Source: Mesostigma viride
Lineage: Eukaryota > Streptophyta > Mesostigmatophyceae > Mesostigmatales > Mesostigmataceae
Direction of reading: 5' to 3'
NCBI GenBank assembly: GCA_009746045.1
Contig: RPFO01000188.1
Location: forward strand, 2,071,874-2,135,873
DNA length: 64,000 nucleotides
The notes beneath the pieces were generated by a model. That model worked only from the letters and a program-made list of their open reading frames with translations. It ran no database searches and was not told the DNA's origin. Positions 1 through 9,960 of the stretch are shown one piece after another. A program made the translations under genes and the position numbers. Every line of letters begins with the position of its first letter. Position 1 is the first letter of the stretch.

Positions 1-81
1 TGGGTATGGTTATATACTTGTGGTTATATACTTCATACTTATGGCTATATACTTTGTAGTATTGTTCGCTGCCGAGCAGCC

Positions 82-207
82 ATGGCTGTCATGGCTGTCA
101 TGGCTGTCATGGCTTTCATGGCTGTCATGGCTGTCATGGCTGTCATGGCTGTCGTGGATGTCGTGGCTGTCGTGGCTGTCATGGCTGTCATGGCTGTCAT
201 GGCTGTG
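82..207. repeat. 9-bp minisatellite (ATGGCTGTC), about 14 units
   Basis: Fourteen tandem copies of ATGGCTGTC with a few substitutions (gctttc, gtggat, gtggct). Because nine is divisible by three, every frame through it stays open; these reading frames (Ser-His-Asp or Leu-Ser-Trp repeats) are not evidence of a protein. Confidence 0.95.
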
Positions 208-334
208 GTAATAGAACATGGGCCTCTGTTGAGAGGTCACGTAGCATTGACAGTGCTGTACACAATGTGCGGCAATTTTTGGCAGGTCGCCACCATTCAT
301 CGTCTGAGTGGCCCCCACCCGCAATCAGCCTCAA

Positions 335-697
335 CTAGATATCTAGGTACTGGGAGATTGGGGATGTGATATCGTCTTTGTTGTAAGTGCTCGCTGTGCT
401 TGCTGCATGTGTGCTGGCTTGTGTTGGCATGTTGCTGGCTTGCTGGCTTGCTGGATTGTCTAGACCCTCCTCAGTCGAGACGAGCCTGGCTACATCAAAG
501 AAGGACATGGGGCTCTCTTTAGCAAAGTCATGGAAATTAAGCCCCAAGCTTTCAGGGGTAAGGGCCTTAGGGGTGATGAGATCACGGGCAGGAGGCAACT
601 TAGAATCATTGTACTCTACCCCTTTCAGGGCTGCCACCATAGTCAAGGAGAGGCCCCTAGCCCGGTATCCAACTCACTGCTATAAATATCAGTCAGT
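335..697 (-). pseudogene. Copia-like element C1: piece downstream of protease
   Basis: An open stretch of about 100 codons (N-terminal side ...TMVAALKGVEYNDSKL) on the strand of the C1 retrotransposon, downstream of its protease. The composition looks coding rather than random, and it sits where the linker between protease and reverse transcriptase would be, but I see no RT motif. A 19-bp direct repeat (679-697 and 2363-2381) shows that this piece was once contiguous with, or rearranged from, the protease side. The rest of the element runs off the left edge. Assignment rests on position. Confidence 0.4.
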
Positions 698-1022
698 TAG
701 CACTTGCATGGCATCATAATGCCCACAAACCAACCTAATTATTATTTATGGTCCATACTAGGACCAAAGCACACACATATATGGACCTCCTTGGGGGTCA
801 TGTCATTGGTCATATTGCAATGTCCTATGGGTGCTAAATATAGCACCCCCTGGCAGGGGGTGCGCAGGGTGCGAGACAAGAGACACATATAATGCAATAT
901 TGGATGTCAAATCACGTTTGTTGGTCCTGGTCTTGCCAAGGCAGTTGAATGGGAAGCCAGTAAGGGCCTCTGAATACTGACATCATGGGTGTCCCAGGGA
1001 CCCAGCTGCAAGCTCTAAAAAT
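698..1022. other. No gene seen between C1 piece and hairpin element
   Basis: No coding signal recognised. It lies between the 19-bp direct repeat ending at 697 and the hairpin-ended element starting near 1023, so it is probably part of the same insertion or a rearranged flank. Confidence 0.4.
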
Positions 1023-2352
1023 AACTGCCCGCTACAAATAGCGGACAGTTTGGCTGGTGACGCTTGCTAGCATTACAAAGCCAAATTCTTATCCCCTAGC
1101 AACAAAAAACATCATGGATGATCAAACATGCTAATTACATCCTGTCCAGGCTGCAGAACATCCATCATAGCATATAAAGATAGGTAACCACGCCTATGCA
1201 TAGTCACATTTGTACGTATCATAGCATGGTAAGGGCACACCCTTGAAACCACACAAGCCAAACACGATGCTCACTTTTTTCTTGTGCTGATGCTGTAATA
1301 AACAAGTGCAAGTAAGCCTAGCTCAATGACAATGCTAGCTAGTGCTCCCTGTATGCTGGGCTTTATCGTACTAGCTGCTAACTGGCTATGGGGTGTCCTC
1401 TACTAACAAAACCAAAAAGCTAACCAAAACCTGGCCAAGATACCATCTTTCCAAAGAATGTAGGCAAGAAAACCCATCACAATACCATGCACAACATATT
1501 TAAGCATTACATCGATCGTTACTCTAGTATATAGGATGAAGACGCAGCTAACCATGAACAAAACGGATGATAAACTGGGCGAAATGGTTGTACCCAGCCA
1601 CCACGACAAACCATTACATAAAAGTAGTAAGGAGGGAACTTTCACACCACGAAACCTTAATATTAAGTCCGGGATTACTTACCGAACGATAAAACCACTT
1701 TACCTCCTTCACGGCAGCGGCAGGCCGACTGCAAACTGCGCCAGGTCCAACTACCGCAAAAAAGGCTGTCTGACAGGTAGCAAGCTCATGACAGAAACGA
1801 TGCCCCGAGGCTTCCCTGGCCCACAGCGCTGATGAACTATGCGATATACATCATAAGAAAGTTAATCGTTGCGAAATATTCAATGATAAAACGGCAAGTA
1901 CCAAGTGCTAGCTTCATCGGCACCCCCGTGGTAGTGAACGCGTGTTGACGCAATAAAAACCAGCCCCAGATGATTGCGCGCCTCGCTAGAGGTTGCGCAA
2001 TTACTAGGTCTATAGCATCCTTATGACGTATGAAGTGTGCCTACAAATTTTGGAACGAATCCATGCATCGACGCTCCTGCGCCAGTCAGTTTTCTGCACC
2101 GCCATGGCGGCAAATCTGCACGGATGTCAATATTTTACATTCACGTTTTCGTCCCATTGAACAGGGTACCCCCTGTACTTTGGTCAATAATAATTAGTCC
2201 CTGCGTACTTGTCAGAATGTAGTGATGTTTATGTACGGGACGTAGTACACATCTAGCTGAAGACGCCTGGCTAAAAATATATCAAGGAAATACCTACTGG
2301 CATTCGTGTTATATGCTCCCAACCAACTGTCCGCTATTTGTAGCGGACAGTT
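1023..2352. mobile_element. Hairpin-ended non-autonomous DNA element (about 1.33 kb)
   Basis: Both ends carry the same palindrome-rich sequence in inverted orientation: CCGCTACAAATAGCGG at 1028-1043 and its reverse complement at 2331-2346, extending to about 30 matched bases. Each end is itself a hairpin (2322-2355 is a near-perfect 34-bp palindrome). A 19-bp direct repeat lies outside (679-697 and 2363-2381). The interior holds only short ORFs (the longest an 80-codon hydrophobic frame at 1403-1645, minus) without recognisable transposase motifs. Inferred non-autonomous TIR element inserted in C1; superfamily unknown. Confidence 0.5.
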
Positions 2353-2372
2353 GGTACTGCCCGCTATAAATA

Positions 2373-2825
2373 TCAGTCAGTACCATTTAAGCTAGTCGCT
2401 ACATCAAGGGAGAAATTGTTTAATCTCAGGTAACCAAAGCCCGCTTGAGACAACTGTGTGCTACTAACTGACATGACCCCGGGTAGGGACAAGAATGGCT
2501 GCCCCAAAAGTGCTGGCCCCTCGTATCCCTCCACCACACACATAGGCGTCTCAACACCCAGGATCTCTAGTGGGATCTCCCCCAAGACCTTGTAAGACCC
2601 CGACCTAGCAAAGTCAGTGACCTGGGTCCACCGGGAGGGAAACAAGGGACAATCATCATCTACACAATACTCCCCAATAATGGAGACCTGGGCTTGGGTG
2701 TCCACGAGAAGTCCACACTGAAGTGACCAAGTGGCCGAGAGTGAGGAAATCACAGCGATGCTCGGGTCAAGCAGAGGTGGTGCACTGCCCATTGCATGCA
2801 CAGGTTGGGTTGCGAAGGGAAGCAA
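2373..2825 (-). pseudogene. Copia-like element C1: retropepsin-like protease domain
   Basis: The 150-codon frame contains LLVDTQAQVSIIG, which lines up with the aspartic protease active site (normally D-T/S-G-A/S), and about 60 residues later GPALLGQPFL, matching the ILG/ALLG strand of retropepsins. It is homologous to the protease of copy C2 near 57937-58212, which shares D-T-x-[AS]-Q-V-S-I, VLGE and EGY.GPALLGQ.FL. In both copies the residue after D-T is not glycine (Q here, N in C2). It lies about 300 bp downstream of integrase on the same strand, so protease follows integrase here. The frame ends at a stop beside the 19-bp repeat. Confidence 0.65.
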
Positions 2826-3129
2826 GCCCCATGGTATTGTCTCGGCGCCTCAGCCCTAGCACAATCTTGTTCAGCAAACCACCACGCCCCCGGCTAGGCT
2901 GACTAACGGCAGCCGGATCCTGGCTAACGGCAGGAGTAAAGCCCGCCCTACTACCCTCGCGCAGGTCAGCAGGGGGCTCACTCATTACGCCTCGAACATC
3001 CTCCGCTAGAGCCCGCACGTCCCCACCAATGATCATCTACGTCACCATCGTCCTCGCTATTCCCCACAAAGACATCCATAGGTTCAGCTCTAGGCAGGCA
3101 GAGAACGAGGGCCGGGAGAGGTGGGAACA

Positions 3130-4207
3130 TCACCTGGCTCTCGCACGAAGTGCGCCACGTCCGCGTACGTAGTAGTGGAGAAGTCGCTCCCATGCGCTCG
3201 TGTGCGGCAGGTAAGGCTTGAGTCTGCTCCAGGGAATGTGGTGTTGCTTGCCCTGCAAGGACACAATCGCCTTGCGTACATGCACGTCCACAGCCTCCAC
3301 AGTGGCTGGGCCCTCCCATTGTCCCCTCTTGCCAAAGGAGCCCTCATCATGAATCCAAACCTGGTCCCCTACGCTATAGGCGGTAACCGGCCTACGCATA
3401 TCCCTTCGAACTAGATCCGGCAAACTTTTGTTGCAAATGCTGTGCCCATGCATTCCTCTTCTACTTCAGGCAGGTAGTGGCCATGCTGCAAGCCCTCTGC
3501 AGTGATAACACAATTGCGTGAAGGCACTGAAAGGAGCACACGGCGGTTTAGGCATGCAGAAATATGCAAAGCCCACACTAAACGGGAATTAGCATAAGAA
3601 CCAAGAGCAGCCTCACCGTTCCGCCTTGCAGCTTGTCTAAATTTCCTGCACAGACAGCACGTTCCACCAAACCTTGCCCTTCATGGTCTTGACGGCCCAC
3701 TGTCCAGAGGTACTCAAACCCCGGCTTACTCTCAAAGCATGCGAACTGCCTGTCCATTTGCAGTGACTCAATAGGAGAGAAAAACGCAGAGAGAATGTCA
3801 ATAGCCTCCGCCAAATCTTCCGCTGACTGACCCCGCAGCGGGATGACTGCTACATTATGAGCATACCTATCTATGGCTATGAAATAAGGGGGAAGCGCCC
3901 AGAACAGTACGTCGCCTACAATCTGCCCTTTGCATGCGGAGGGATGCTTAGCATGGTGGCGGGGAAGCTTTGGCCCAGTAGCCTGACACACAGGACAACT
4001 GATGCGCATAGCAATCTCGACATGCTGCCAAAAGCAGTCTGCCCCTGCACCCAATGCATTTGCAAATTTGTAAGCATTTGTGCCATGGCCAAATAATGTG
4101 TGCAGACGAGAGGCAATTCCGTAAATAGAAACAAGCTTTTCATTACCATCAGTTACGGGTACACTGTCCGATAGATCTTGTGCTGCCCCTTGCTTTGCAT
4201 TTGCCAA
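3130..4207 (-). pseudogene. Copia-like element C1: integrase
   Basis: The first frame (4207-3578) has an H...H...C-x2-C zinc-binding head (LHTLFGH ... ISCPVCQ) followed by a DDE core: FIAIDRYAHN (first Asp), LQMDRQFAC (second Asp) and, 29 residues on, GLVERA (Glu, as in the retroviral NG..ER motif). A second frame (3453-3130) carries a C-terminal integrase-like segment, YSVGDQVWIHD ... GQWEGPATV ... WSRLKPY. The two pieces are in different frames with stops between them, so the gene is broken. It follows gag and precedes protease on the minus strand. Integration of the element's own cDNA is the known family role; this copy should be dead. Confidence 0.7.
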
Positions 4208-4241
4208 TGGCCGCTCCGCTGGGCTAGACTGCAGAACCCTA

Positions 4242-4973
4242 TCACTGTCGAATACGCCCTGTCCTGGGCCGTCTAGTTTCCGGCTGCTGCGCCTGCTGCG
4301 CCTGCTGCGCTTGCTGTGCCTGCTGGGGACGATCCCCAGCGCATGCTCCGACGAGGCCTCCTAATGGGCCCGGCCCTATACCCTCGTCGGCAGTGGCATC
4401 CTTTTTCTTGTCCGGCTGCCTGCCGGACTTGCAAAACCTGGCCTTGTGGCCTGGCTTGTGGCACTTGCCACACAAATTGGTCGACAGAGGAAAATTCTTG
4501 TTGGCATTGCAGCTGTCACGGTTGTGGCCAGTGCCGGCTGGCACCTCGGGCACTTTTCGCGTCTGTCGCCCTCCCCAAAAACAGCACTGATGCTTGCTGT
4601 TCCCGCGGGCTTGGTGGCAGATCCCCTTCCCGCCGATTCCTGTGCCGCGCCACCGAGGGCGAAGGCCTTCCGGATTGCAGTAAAGCTGGTAGTCCTGCTT
4701 TGCAGCTTTTCCTTTGTCAGGACGGGTGCCAAGCCTTGGATACTGCTGTCAGTAATCACAGCACTGGCGAGGGCCTTGCCCAGGAAAAGCACGACGCTGA
4801 AATCATCTGGAAAAGTCAACGTAGTGTCTTCCAGCATCCTCTCGAATGCCAGTGTCGCCTGGACCGGGTCGCCCGACACCTCAAAAGTGAGGATCCGCAT
4901 CATATCTTTGATCGACTTGAGCAGGCCCTCGGCACCAGGAGTTCCTTCAAACGGCTGTAAAAGTCCGCCCACT
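4242..4973 (-). pseudogene. Copia-like element C1: gag C-terminal part with CCHC knuckle
   Basis: Two overlapping frames (4972-4376 and 4553-4242) encode a gag-like helical segment and a zinc knuckle, CGKCHKPGHKARFC, a perfect C-x2-C-x4-H-x4-C. A Gln/Ala-rich stretch follows. The split frames show at least one frameshift. The coding sequence continues across the chromovirus: the N-terminal part sits at 15783-16086 and the junction falls in the duplicated target ccact. No protease lies between the knuckle and integrase. Confidence 0.7.
4969..4973. repeat. Target site duplication of chromovirus, left copy (ccact)
   Basis: The five bases before the left LTR (ccact) are repeated directly after the right LTR at 15778-15782, the expected product of Ty3/Gypsy integration. 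Confidence 0.9.
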
Positions 4974-5536
4974 TGTTACGCCTCGGGTATCTACCACTAC
5001 CTCTACCTCTACCTGGCCTGATGCTACCTAAACTAGTCAAGCCACCTCTAGTTAAACCCCTAGCGAAAGACGAACGAGACGATCCAGATCTCAATGCATT
5101 AACGTAAGTGTTGCTATAATACGCCATAAGCCATTTACACAACCCGTTTACTCCAGGAATAGAGGAAGGAAACACAACTACACTGCCGTGACCCAAGCCT
5201 ATATGTGTTAATTCATTTAACACACGCCGAGTGCACACACGAGGGGTAGAACGTGCATAAATGGTCACCAACGGTCCAACACGCTCGGGCCGACATGGCC
5301 CTCGCCTACAGATGCACCGGCACACATACAGATGCACGCTGGTCCACTACATTCTACCAAAGGATCAGGACCACTAGTAAAGTACGCGGCGCGGCGCCCA
5401 AAGGCACCCAATGTACCACAGTACTGTTACGAGGACAATAGTGTCCCGGTAGGAGCTACACGTAAACCTAGGGACAACCGAGGCAAAAGACCTAATTTAC
5501 GTCCGTAACTACAACGAATTGTTACGCGACGTAACA
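4974..5536 (-). repeat. Chromovirus 3' LTR (left)
   Basis: Begins TGTTACGCC and ends GCGACGTAACA; matches 15216-15777 nearly base for base (one extra C near the start and a few substitutions). It is preceded on the element's own strand by a polypurine tract. Confidence 0.93.
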
Positions 5537-5547
5537 CCTCCCCCCCC
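5537..5547 (-). promoter_or_regulatory. Polypurine tract of chromovirus
   Basis: Reads GGGGGGGGAGG on the minus strand, directly upstream of the 3' LTR: the expected primer site for plus-strand DNA synthesis. Confidence 0.85.
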
Positions 5548-5906
5548 ACAAAGGTAGGGAGCCCTCTCCCTACGCACAGGGAGGAAAACAAGGGGTAGGA
5601 AACCTAATGCACCCAGCACACACCAACACAATCGGCAGACCATCCAAGATACAAGGCACCAACGTATTAACTCGGTCTCCACCACCACGCCGGGAGGTGT
5701 AGGGTTAGCCAGCACCAAGCCTGGTGGTAGGTTCCCCTAACTGCCTGGAACAAAGTCCTTGCCGGGGGGAACGGCACTGGGCAGGACACACAGAGTAAAC
5801 AAATCAGTACCAAGGACCAAGAACGACCAGTCAACTGGCCAGAACGTGAGGGCGACTCTATATACCGGAGGGACAACACCCTCAGGTCGGGCCTAAGGCC
5901 CTCTAT

Positions 5907-8276
5907 CTAATGGCCATCCGTCTGGTAAGTACCACGGGAGGCCAGCAGGACATCCAGGTACGCCTGGTAGTGAGACACATCCTCAGCATTGTCGTGCCTA
6001 TCTACAGTGAGGAAAACATCGGCCCACACGCCGTCAGGAAAAAGACCCAGGAAGGCCCAGTAATACCTATGCTGCGTAAGAACGACCTGGCCCCGGGCCC
6101 AGTCCAGGAAACCACAGGCAAAGAGGCGTAGGAAAGGCTCTACCGCGATCAGGCAGAGAGCCCGCAGGAGCAGGCGATGGTACCGGATCCGAGGGCGCAT
6201 ACCCGTCGGGAAAAACAGATCTACCAGGGGCTCCACGTTGGACGGCCACAACCGGATATGCCGAATCTCACGGGAGCGCCACCGACGGGCACACTGTCGC
6301 GACCCGAACGTCTCGAGGTAGTCGCTAGCCCGGGGAGGAGGATGACCCCGAGAGTCCAAACCCTGGCCCGGGATGGGCGCTGGACGACGGGCATCCCACT
6401 CTAGGATGGGCTGAAGGACCGTGCTGTACGTGGCACCCGGCACCGCAGGAAACTCTACCGTAAGGGCATCTGAGGCCATAATGCCCAGAGGCGGAGGGTA
6501 AGCCCACTGGAACCCGCCGTAGGTGTCCAAGTCATTGTGGCGCCTAGCCCAGCGATACAGGACGCGCCGAACCAGGATCTCACCCTGGAACACCGGATCA
6601 GCTAAAATAACCATATCGAAAGGAGGCCGATCAGTCTCAACTGGTAGGCCACGGTCCCGCGGCGCCCGACACACCTGGGAGAACCCGTAGGACATGGGCG
6701 AAATGGCAAGCTCGGCGGAGGCGCGCGGCAGGTCACACTGGCGGCAGGCGAGCGCAGACATACCGTACCCAAAGACAGGCGTGTCGCGCGACTCCGGAGT
6801 CGCATGCACCACAGAAGGGGCCCGATCCCGATCGCCCTCTGACAACTCCCGAAGGGAATCGGCAGCGCGGGTGGCGCGAGGGTCAGAGCCACTGGACCGA
6901 ACAACCGCAGCCAAAGACCGCGGGGCCGAAGGGACAGGGGCCGACGAAGGGGTAGGAACCGGCACAGACGCAGACGGCGCCGGTACAACAGGGGGCCGCG
7001 TCGGACCCGATGCCGCAGGGGGTCGCGACGGACCCGCCTCCGCAGCTGGCGCGCCGGTCTCTGGGGGCGGAGCACCACCAGGCCACATGTTGAAAATAGG
7101 GCCCGTGGGGACAGGCAATCCGGCATACGACTGGTTACCGTCTAAGCTCCAGTCAGGCACCGGGATCCTCTGCGGAGGACCGCCCTCCCAAAGCCTGGGA
7201 AGACCGCCCGGGTCGCTGAAGAAACCCCGCGAGGGCGGCGCTGACGTGGTGGGCGGCTCGGACGCGGCGGCGACGGGCGCGGCCGCTGGGACGGCGGACT
7301 CGCGCCGAGGCGCAGGTACGTCAGTAGCAGGCGCAGAGGTAGCCGAAGGCGTAGGAGCCGCAGCAACAGAGGGAACCGCAGCCGCCGAGGGCTCGCGCGG
7401 CACAGACGGACCCGTAGACGTCGAGGCGACCGAAGGGGAAGGGGGCACAGCTGCGGCAGACACCCCACCTGGCGTGGCTGGAGCGTGCGCCTGGGCCGCC
7501 ATGAAGGCCCCGAAGGCCGCCGTCAGGGACTGGATCTGCGCCTGCATCGCAGAAACTGTCGCCGAAAGAGGATCAGGCTCACGACCAGAGCCCAAAGGGG
7601 TAGGCTCCACCGATGCGCACAGGACCGACCTCGGTGAAGACGGGACAGGGGAAGGCGCCGACACTGAAGAGGAGGACGCCGCAGGGGAGGCCGAATACTC
7701 AGGAGTATACTGTGCCTCTACTGGCGCGTCCGTAGGAGTAGGGTCGCCCAATCCTACGCCCGCTGTCTGGTCTGCTATCTCCATGAACTCTACTGCCCGT
7801 AGAAGGTCGCAGGGGTTCTCATCTACTTCCGCATCACCCTCGGCCGGAAGCCAGGGGAACACATCCCGTAGGCAGGAGCGGCCCACAGGGGTAGAAAGGT
7901 AGGAAAACACCCGGGGCACTGGAGAACCGCAGCTATCTGTCCCAAGGCTGGACAGCGGAGCCACATCTAACAAACAGTGCCCGGCATCGTCGAACCCGTG
8001 CAAAACAAGCTGGTGCGGTTCATCAGGGGAGGGACCGTACCACGTGACCCCGAAGAGAGCAGCCCTGACTAAACCGCATGTTGGGCCTGGAGGGCCGGCT
8101 GCACGATGCCACCCGGAAACTGGACCGTGACACCCAGCGGCCCGGAAGGGCCTCGAAGTACAGCTCAGGGTCCGGTAGGGGCGGGGACGGCAGCGGGCTC
8201 TCAGCCGGAGGGGTAGGCTCTGACATGACGGCTGCGGAGGGGAGGGGACAACCAACCACCCGTCGACAGCAGACAT
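5907..8276 (-). CDS. Chromovirus extra ORF downstream of integrase, unknown function
   Basis: An uninterrupted 789-codon frame on the element's strand, between the chromodomain ORF and the 3' LTR. The first 130 residues are Pro/Arg/Cys-rich; residues about 190-500 are low-complexity Pro/Ala/Ser, with a short helical stretch (SAMQAQIQSLTAAFGAFMAA). The C-terminal 250 residues are better structured (Trp, Tyr, Phe and Leu rich, e.g. YYWAFLGLFPDGVWADVF). No transmembrane segment, protease, nuclease or zinc motif is visible, so it is not an obvious env. The layout (disordered Pro/Ala middle, structured C-terminus) recalls structural proteins, so a second gag-like protein is one guess. Conservation in other copies would be needed to call it functional. 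A long antiphase frame at 6694-7902 (plus) is a composition shadow. Confidence 0.6.
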   Translation of the reverse strand: MSAVDGWLVVPSPPQPSCQSLPLRLRARCRPRPYRTLSCTSRPFRAAGCHGPVSGWHRAAGPPGPTCGLVRAALFGVTWYGPSPDEPHQLVLHGFDDAGHCLLDVAPLSSLGTDSCGSPVPRVFSYLSTPVGRSCLRDVFPWLPAEGDAEVDENPCDLLRAVEFMEIADQTAGVGLGDPTPTDAPVEAQYTPEYSASPAASSSSVSAPSPVPSSPRSVLCASVEPTPLGSGREPDPLSATVSAMQAQIQSLTAAFGAFMAAQAHAPATPGGVSAAAVPPSPSVASTSTGPSVPREPSAAAVPSVAAAPTPSATSAPATDVPAPRRESAVPAAAPVAAASEPPTTSAPPSRGFFSDPGGLPRLWEGGPPQRIPVPDWSLDGNQSYAGLPVPTGPIFNMWPGGAPPPETGAPAAEAGPSRPPAASGPTRPPVVPAPSASVPVPTPSSAPVPSAPRSLAAVVRSSGSDPRATRAADSLRELSEGDRDRAPSVVHATPESRDTPVFGYGMSALACRQCDLPRASAELAISPMSYGFSQVCRAPRDRGLPVETDRPPFDMVILADPVFQGEILVRRVLYRWARRHNDLDTYGGFQWAYPPPLGIMASDALTVEFPAVPGATYSTVLQPILEWDARRPAPIPGQGLDSRGHPPPRASDYLETFGSRQCARRWRSREIRHIRLWPSNVEPLVDLFFPTGMRPRIRYHRLLLRALCLIAVEPFLRLFACGFLDWARGQVVLTQHRYYWAFLGLFPDGVWADVFLTVDRHDNAEDVSHYQAYLDVLLASRGTYQTDGH

Positions 8277-8302
8277 AACATAAGAGAGGAGAAGGTCTAC
8301 AA

Positions 8303-8960
8303 CTAGAGCTTGTGCAGGGTTTTATATTCCTGCAGCAGGCGACTACACCCATCTAGCTCACTCTCCGTATACCAGACCTTATCTACTTCACTACGAGCAT
8401 ACATCCACTTCACTTTATACTGACGCTGGGTACCGCGGCCCTTTTTGATATCTCTATGGGCCACGATGCTTTCTACTTCGTCTTCTACTTCCCCAGTGTC
8501 AGGGTTATGCTCTAAAGGGGCAGGCGCTAGCTCTCTACCAGCGAACGTACTAGGGTGGTACAGTTTCAGCTGGCTTCTATGGAAGGTGTTTGAATGTGTC
8601 TGCCAAGAGGTAGGGATATCGACTTTATATAAGAAATTTCCTACTCTAGACAACACATGGAAGGGTCCTAAGAAGGCGGGCCTAAGTTTGACCTTAAGTT
8701 CTGCTTCAAACTTATGAGCAAAACGGCCAACACGGGGGCCTTCTACTAATACTAGATCTCCTATTTCTATCTCAGGTGCTCTTCTATCTAAGGAGGCACG
8801 CAACCTAGCAAGGTACTTAGACTGAGCTTTTTGGTACCCTGAGATCGCGTGGTCATGAGCAGTTTTCATTCTATCTAGTAAGGACTGTACACCTTCTACA
8901 GTATCTCGGGACACATCATCCTTGTCCCGTAGAGGACTAGCTAAGAGAGAGGTAGGGTAA
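8303..8960 (-). CDS. Chromovirus integrase C-terminus with chromodomain
   Basis: Continues the integrase after a frame change near 8941-8960. It contains the integrase C-terminal module (IGDLVLVEGPRVGRFAHKFE ... LRPAFLGPFHVLSRVGNFLY) and then a chromodomain, EVESIVAHRDIKKGRGTQRQ with YKVKWMYARSEVDKVWY and a closing helix, ending at the stop near 8303. In chromoviruses this domain directs integration to particular chromatin. In the Y-K-V-K-W strand and the W of VWY I see the usual aromatic-cage neighbourhood. The change of frame from the integrase core is either a one-base error or decay. Confidence 0.8.
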
Positions 8961-9960
8961 GAGGCTGTCTACCAGTATCTAGGAAGAAGGGCGTATATCC
9001 ATGCGCAGCTTGGGGACAATTGTTGAGGGAGAACTCTACCAAACATAAATAATCCTCCCAATCACTTCCCGAGCCATTAACATAGTGCCTAAGCGCTTCT
9101 TCCACTACCCTATTAAGACGCTCTACTAAATGAGAGGAGGAGGAGTGGTAGGCAGTACCGTAGGTAACCTTGGTACCGATGGCAGCGAAAAACTGCTGCC
9201 AAAAATCTGAGGTAAATAACTTATCCTTATCACTAATAAACTGCCTACTCAAACCATGATATCTGTATACATTATTGAGGTATAGGCGTGCGCAATCACG
9301 TGCTGTGAGTTCTAAAGGACACGGCACGAGATGGCACATACGAGTAAAACGATCTATGAACACAAGGATCTGGGCATTGCCCCTATCATTCTTTCTAAAA
9401 GGTCCTACAAAATCCATCATGATAGAATCCCACGGCATGATGGGGTCAGGCAAGGTCCTAGGTTCTGCTATCTGTCCTACGTTATTGGGTTTCATCTCCT
9501 GGCAAGATTGACAAGTTCTAACATACTCATCTACATCCTTATAAAGGGAAGGCCAGTAATAAGAGCGGGCTACTAGGTCCCGTACCCGTTTACCACCCTG
9601 ATGAGCAGCTAAGTCATGCAACTCAAAGAGCAAGGAGGAGCGACAGATAGGAGGGACATACAGGCGCCATTGAGGGGGAGAATCTGCTATCTGCACATAT
9701 AAAAACCCACCTACAAATTTACAAGGGTGCTTGCCTAATTGTTGGGGATGTGCAGCAATGGCAGCTAATGCTTCCGGCTCAGTGGCCGTAAATCTACTAA
9801 TAAGACGTTCAAGATCAGAGGTAGGCATCGCTACAGAGGTATCCAGAACAGGTTTAAAGAGATCTCCTACCGCCTTGCCAAAGAGAAGGGGAGGTCCTAG
9901 AGGGACTATGTTTTCATAAGACTTTCCTGACCTAGTCGCTATATGGCTAAGCGGTATAGA
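8941..9960 (-). CDS. Chromovirus integrase core
   Basis: Zinc-binding H-H-C-C head (ELHDLAAHQGGKRV ... TCQSCQEMK), then the DDE core: MDFVGPF with VFIDRFTRM (first Asp region), RQFISDKDKLFTSDFW (second Asp) and the SSSHLVERLNRVVEEALR glutamate. It joins and inserts element cDNA into chromatin. The frame is open upstream to about 9960, where it meets the PR-RT-RH frame at a run of seven G residues (minus strand); a one-base slip there separates the two ORFs. The listed start is therefore the frame boundary, not an initiation codon. Confidence 0.88.
   Translation of the reverse strand, partial: SIPLSHIATRSGKSYENIVPLGPPLLFGKAVGDLFKPVLDTSVAMPTSDLERLISRFTATEPEALAAIAAHPQQLGKHPCKFVGGFLYVQIADSPPQWRLYVPPICRSSLLFELHDLAAHQGGKRVRDLVARSYYWPSLYKDVDEYVRTCQSCQEMKPNNVGQIAEPRTLPDPIMPWDSIMMDFVGPFRKNDRGNAQILVFIDRFTRMCHLVPCPLELTARDCARLYLNNVYRYHGLSRQFISDKDKLFTSDFWQQFFAAIGTKVTYGTAYHSSSSHLVERLNRVVEEALRHYVNGSGSDWEDYLCLVEFSLNNCPQAAHGYTPFFLDTGRQPLTLPLS

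Noticed and set aside
1403-1645. 80-codon hydrophobic ORF inside the hairpin element as a membrane protein
   Set aside because: AT-rich chance frame, no homologous feature recognised, no supporting context.
6694-7902. 402-codon plus-strand ORF rich in Gly/Ala/Glu
   Set aside because: Antiphase shadow of the Pro/Ala/Ser-rich chromovirus ORF on the other strand.
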